Part shown: positions 6,781 to 9,061 of the stretch, in pieces
Numbering within the stretch: position 1 is the first letter of the stretch
Layout of the letters: every line of letters begins with the position of its first letter
Source of the DNA: Prolixibacteraceae bacterium
Lineage (GTDB): Bacteria > Bacteroidota > Bacteroidia > Bacteroidales > Prolixibacteraceae
Assembly (NCBI GenBank): GCA_016788685.1
Contig: JAEUSS010000598.1
Location: forward strand, 1-9,061
Length of the DNA: 9,061 bases
Direction: 5' to 3'
Program-made: the position numbers and the translations under genes
Notes under the pieces: generated by a model
The model's input: the letters and a program-made list of their open reading frames with translations, nothing else
Database searches by the model: none
What the model was told of the DNA's origin: nothing

Positions 6781-7392
6781 ATGACGGAAGGCTGCATCAA
6801 ATTTAACTGCAACTGGGAACAAAGCGTGGCGCAAATTCCGGAGGCGATTTACAACCAGCTTGAAACAGCAAGATCTGCGCTTTATCGATTGGGATTAATC
6901 GGTATGTATCCGGATGGAATCGGATTTGGAAATATATCGGTCAGGCTTGGCGGTGGATTATCGTTTGTCATCACCGGCAGTGCTACCGGCCAATTTGCTC
7001 AACTCAAGCCGGAACATTATGCGCTGGTTCGTGAATTCAGTTTTTCGGACAATTCGATTTCGTGCATCGGTCAGACCAAGGCATCAGCAGAAAGTCTGAG
7101 TCATGCCGCTGTTTACGAATCATGTCCTGATGTTGGTGCTGTTGTGCATGTCCACAGTTTGTATTTATGGGAGAAGCTGCTTGACAGATTTCCGACTACT
7201 TCTTCCGGAATTGAATACGGAACACCTGAAATGGCATTTGCAATTGCCGGGCTTGCTTCTGAAATAAATGGGAGAGCCGGTAAAGTTATTGTGATGGGAG
7301 GCCATCGGGAAGGAATTCTGGCATTTGGCAGCACGCTGAGCGAAGCAACAGAAGAGATTATAAAAATGCATAATCAATATAAGAATGACTAA
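6781..7392 (+). CDS. Class II aldolase/adducin-family protein, probable (methylthio/deoxy)ribulose-1-phosphate aldolase
   Basis: The 203-residue protein has the class II aldolase fold pattern. GNIS (50-53) and TGSATG (65-70) fit the phosphate-binding loops. E104 (in SAESLSH) aligns with the catalytic Glu of fuculose-1-phosphate aldolase. HVH (123-125) supplies two metal ligands and H175 the third. In place of the usual H-G turn, the C-terminal site reads GGHREGILAFG (173-183), two residues longer than in FucA or MtnB. Set between mtnA and mtnP, its likely substrate is the MtnA product, 5-methylthioribulose or 5-deoxyribulose 1-phosphate. Cleavage would give dihydroxyacetone phosphate plus an aldehyde, as in the DHAP shunt. 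The alternative is MtnB, the methylthioribulose-1-phosphate dehydratase of the same superfamily. No mtnW/X/C/D partner is present, which favours the aldolase. It starts 4 bp after mtnA and overlaps mtnP by 8 nt (ATGACTAA), suggesting translational coupling. The family is secure; the exact reaction is inferred. Confidence 0.82.
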   Translation: MTEGCIKFNCNWEQSVAQIPEAIYNQLETARSALYRLGLIGMYPDGIGFGNISVRLGGGLSFVITGSATGQFAQLKPEHYALVREFSFSDNSISCIGQTKASAESLSHAAVYESCPDVGAVVHVHSLYLWEKLLDRFPTTSSGIEYGTPEMAFAIAGLASEINGRAGKVIVMGGHREGILAFGSTLSEATEEIIKMHNQYKND

Positions 7393-8131
7393 AATTGCGA
7401 TTATCGGTGGTTCGGGACTTGAAAACCCGGCCATCCTGAAAAATGCGACCGAGCTGAAAATAGATACTCCTTACGGACCAACAAGTTCGGATTTTAAATG
7501 CGGAGTTATCAACGGGCGCGAAGTGGCTATTCTTTCGCGTCACGGGCGGCAGCATACCATTCCGCCAACTCAGGTGAACTCCCGGGCTAACATTTGGGCA
7601 ATACGTGAGATTGGGTGTTCTCATATTCTCGCAACCACAGCCTGCGGAAGTCTGAGAGAGGAAATCGGGCGAGGCGATTTTGTTGTGCTCGATCAGTTTA
7701 TCGATTTTACCCGGCACCGTCCGGTGACGTTCTTCGAGTCGTTCGAACCCCGTGAAATGAAGCATTTCCCGATGGCCGATCCGTTTAACGATTATCTCCG
7801 GTCGAAAATTATTGAGACGGCGCGAGAACTGAATGTGAAGATATTTGAAAAAGGAACCGTGGTTACCATTGAAGGCCCCCGATTCTCGACCCGGGCCGAA
7901 TCGAATATGTTCAGAATTCTGGGAGCTGATGTAATCAATATGTCTACGGCTCCGGAAGCAATCCTGGCAAATGAGCTTGAAATTCCGTATGCAGCTATCG
8001 CGATGAGTACAGATTACGATTGCTGGAAAACGGATGAAGCTCCGGTAACATGGGGCGATGTTTTGAAGGTGTTTAATCAAAATGTCAGTCATGTAATTGA
8101 TATCCTTATTCGTACGGTCGGAAAAATATGA
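7385..8131 (+). CDS. mtnP: 5'-methylthioadenosine phosphorylase
   Basis: MtnP splits 5'-methylthioadenosine (often also 5'-deoxyadenosine) with phosphate into adenine and the ribose 1-phosphate that MtnA uses. The 248-residue protein shows phosphate-binding GGSG (8-11), SRHGRQH (51-57), TTACGSL (84-90), EGPRFSTRAE (163-172), NMSTAPEA (185-192) and STDYDCW (208-214). The two Asp residues, D210 and D212, match D220/D222 of human MTAP, which select 6-aminopurines. Purine nucleoside phosphorylases for 6-oxopurines have Asn at the first position, so adenine nucleosides are the likely substrates. One small difference is S187 where human MTAP has T197. The gene is the last of the operon. Its ATG lies inside the final codons of the aldolase gene, and a strong terminator follows after about 180 bp. 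A wider-specificity purine nucleoside phosphorylase is possible but less likely. Confidence 0.93.
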   Translation: MTKIAIIGGSGLENPAILKNATELKIDTPYGPTSSDFKCGVINGREVAILSRHGRQHTIPPTQVNSRANIWAIREIGCSHILATTACGSLREEIGRGDFVVLDQFIDFTRHRPVTFFESFEPREMKHFPMADPFNDYLRSKIIETARELNVKIFEKGTVVTIEGPRFSTRAESNMFRILGADVINMSTAPEAILANELEIPYAAIAMSTDYDCWKTDEAPVTWGDVLKVFNQNVSHVIDILIRTVGKI

Positions 8132-8313
8132 AGTGGCTTCCGGGGGTATAAATATTATTTTATCACGAAGCATACTTTGTGCTTGTTTGGCACAGATTTT
8201 GTCATGCGAAATGCATAAGTTGCTTCAAAGCCATGAACAATTTTTGATCGGACAATTTAAGGGTTAAAAGAGAAAAGGTTAAAAAATTGATTCGATTAGA
8301 TAGACAATGATCG

Positions 8314-8346
8314 AAGCCATTCCGGATTTTCGGAGTGGCTTTTTTT
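8314..8346 (+). terminator. Intrinsic terminator of the mtnA operon
   Basis: An 11-bp stem pairs AAGCCATTCCG (8314-8324) with CGGAGTGGCTT (8331-8341), with one G-T wobble and a 6-nt GATTTT loop. A run of seven T residues follows (8340-8346). This is a textbook Rho-independent terminator on the plus strand. It lies 182 bp beyond the mtnP stop, so the transcript has a long 3' tail or a separate short RNA ends here. Confidence 0.9.
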
Positions 8347-8370
8347 ATGATCTGATTTCCCGTAAAACAC

Positions 8371-8394
8371 AAAAAGCTCCGGTAGGAGCTTTTT
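8371..8394 (-). terminator. Terminator of the SPOR-protein gene (bidirectional)
   Basis: AAAAAGCTCC (8371-8380) and GGAGCTTTTT (8385-8394) form a perfect 10-bp stem with a GGTA loop. Both strands have a T-run, so it can work either way. It lies 5 bp past the TAA (8400-8402) of the minus-strand gene, and it backs up the plus-strand terminator at 8314-8346. Confidence 0.85.
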
Positions 8395-8399
8395 ATAGA

Positions 8400-9061
8400 T
8401 TATTCGTTTGCCGATATCCAGACACCCGACTGCGGGTTTTGATACAGAATGGAGTTCAGTTCTTTTTGTGCTTCTTCCATGGTTGAAAAACCTTTCATTG
8501 CAACACGGTGAAGTCCTTTAAAAATTCCAAGATTCTTTCCGGTATATCCTTTGGCACTTAGTTGCTCAATGTATTTGTTGGCATTTTCTTCGCTTTTGAA
8601 ACTTCCGCCAATAATGAAATATTTAAACTCTTCGTTCGCCGGAGCGATTGTTTCGGAATCAAACTGAGCCACATTTTGCTCTTCTGTCGGAGCAGGGATT
8701 GTCGGAGTGCTTTCAATCAGATTCTCCCATAGTCCCATATCCGATTTTGACAAATATTCCTTGTTGTTTTTCATCGGGATGAGAGCCATCGCCATTAACA
8801 ACGGAATGGCAACAGTCAGTTTTTTCAGCTTGCGTTTCTGAAAAATAACCGGGACCGGTTCGCGATATTCAACCTTGAAAGCCGGTTTGGGTATTTGTCG
8901 CTGATACAGCTTTTCGTAGGAAAAATCAGGCAATCCGTACGAATCAATCAACAGGTTTTGTTTTAGCTGAGGTTCAAATTGCAGGTTTTCTCTCGAATCA
9001 TAATGCAAATAACCAACGCCTTCAAAATAGACATTTCTGTTTCGCTCGAGATTCAGCAGGG
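8400..9061 (-). CDS. SPOR-domain membrane protein, probable HU-like/SPOR bridging protein (5' partial)
   Basis: The frame is open from the right edge to the TAA at 8400-8402, giving 219 visible residues; the true start is outside the window. The first part includes NRNVYFEGVGYLHYDSRENL (visible residues 7-26). It resembles the end of the HU-like (CCDC81-type) DNA-binding region found in Bacteroidota SPOR proteins. A basic patch QKRKLKKL (74-81) precedes one hydrophobic segment (about 81-96). Then comes a Pro/Thr/Glu-rich linker and a C-terminal SPOR domain (about 144-216), which binds peptidoglycan stripped of stem peptides and often directs proteins to the division site. Basic residues before the membrane helix place the N-terminal part in the cytoplasm and SPOR in the periplasm. 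The SPOR domain and membrane helix are supported directly. The HU-like identity is inferred from a fragment. The gene has its own terminator at 8371-8394 and converges on the mtnA operon. Confidence 0.82.
   Translation of the reverse strand, partial: LLNLERNRNVYFEGVGYLHYDSRENLQFEPQLKQNLLIDSYGLPDFSYEKLYQRQIPKPAFKVEYREPVPVIFQKRKLKKLTVAIPLLMAMALIPMKNNKEYLSKSDMGLWENLIESTPTIPAPTEEQNVAQFDSETIAPANEEFKYFIIGGSFKSEENANKYIEQLSAKGYTGKNLGIFKGLHRVAMKGFSTMEEAQKELNSILYQNPQSGVWISANE

Noticed and set aside
7358..8173. 271-codon open frame on the minus strand
   Set aside because: It is antisense to nearly all of mtnP, whose motifs are unmistakable; its own translation has no family features.
8308..8487. Short 59-codon plus-strand frame starting ATG
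   Set aside because: It crosses both terminator hairpins and enters the SPOR gene antisense, so expression is very unlikely.
9006..9008. TTG as start codon of the SPOR protein
   Set aside because: The frame stays open to the window edge and the residues upstream fit the family, so the TTG is an internal Leu codon.

Overview
The window looks like a chromosomal stretch from a member of the Bacteroidota, probably near the Bacteroidales/Marinilabiliales. Four things suggest this: -7 promoter motifs of the TAnnTTTG type with few clear Shine-Dalgarno sites, a GldA-type ABC ATPase, the long three-domain form of IspG, and a SPOR protein with the upstream sequence style of Bacteroidota HU-like/SPOR proteins. 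The lineage is inferred from protein style, not from a marker-gene search. I see no insertion sequence, phage gene, tRNA, rRNA or CRISPR array.

Layout. Positions 1-289 (minus) hold the N-terminus of a membrane sensor, probably a histidine kinase, cut by the left edge. A hairpin with a T-run (383-414) ends metK (437-1690, minus), which encodes S-adenosylmethionine (SAM) synthetase. A 231-bp leader separates metK from gldA (1922-2836, minus). It carries alternative hairpins, two candidate -7 elements and a perfect DnaA-box 9-mer. Divergent from gldA is ispG (3057-4916, plus), a MEP-pathway isoprenoid enzyme with a good promoter. A HAD-family phosphatase (4935-5564, minus) converges on ispG.

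Positions 5688-8131 (plus) form a tight three-gene operon: mtnA, a class II aldolase gene and mtnP. The first two genes are 4 bp apart, the next two overlap by 8 nt, and a strong terminator follows at 8314-8346. A second hairpin at 8371-8394 ends a minus-strand gene (8400-9061, cut by the right edge) for a membrane protein with a C-terminal SPOR domain.

How the genes fit together. MetK makes SAM. SAM-using enzymes release 5'-methylthioadenosine (MTA) or, in radical-SAM chemistry, 5'-deoxyadenosine. The three-gene operon has the enzymes expected to handle such nucleosides: a phosphorylase releasing adenine, an isomerase making the ribulose 1-phosphate, and an aldolase that could split it to dihydroxyacetone phosphate and an aldehyde. 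No later gene of the classical methionine salvage pathway is present. The set therefore resembles the compact 'DHAP shunt' more than full methionine recycling. The aldolase has an unusual metal-site loop and is the most interesting protein here.
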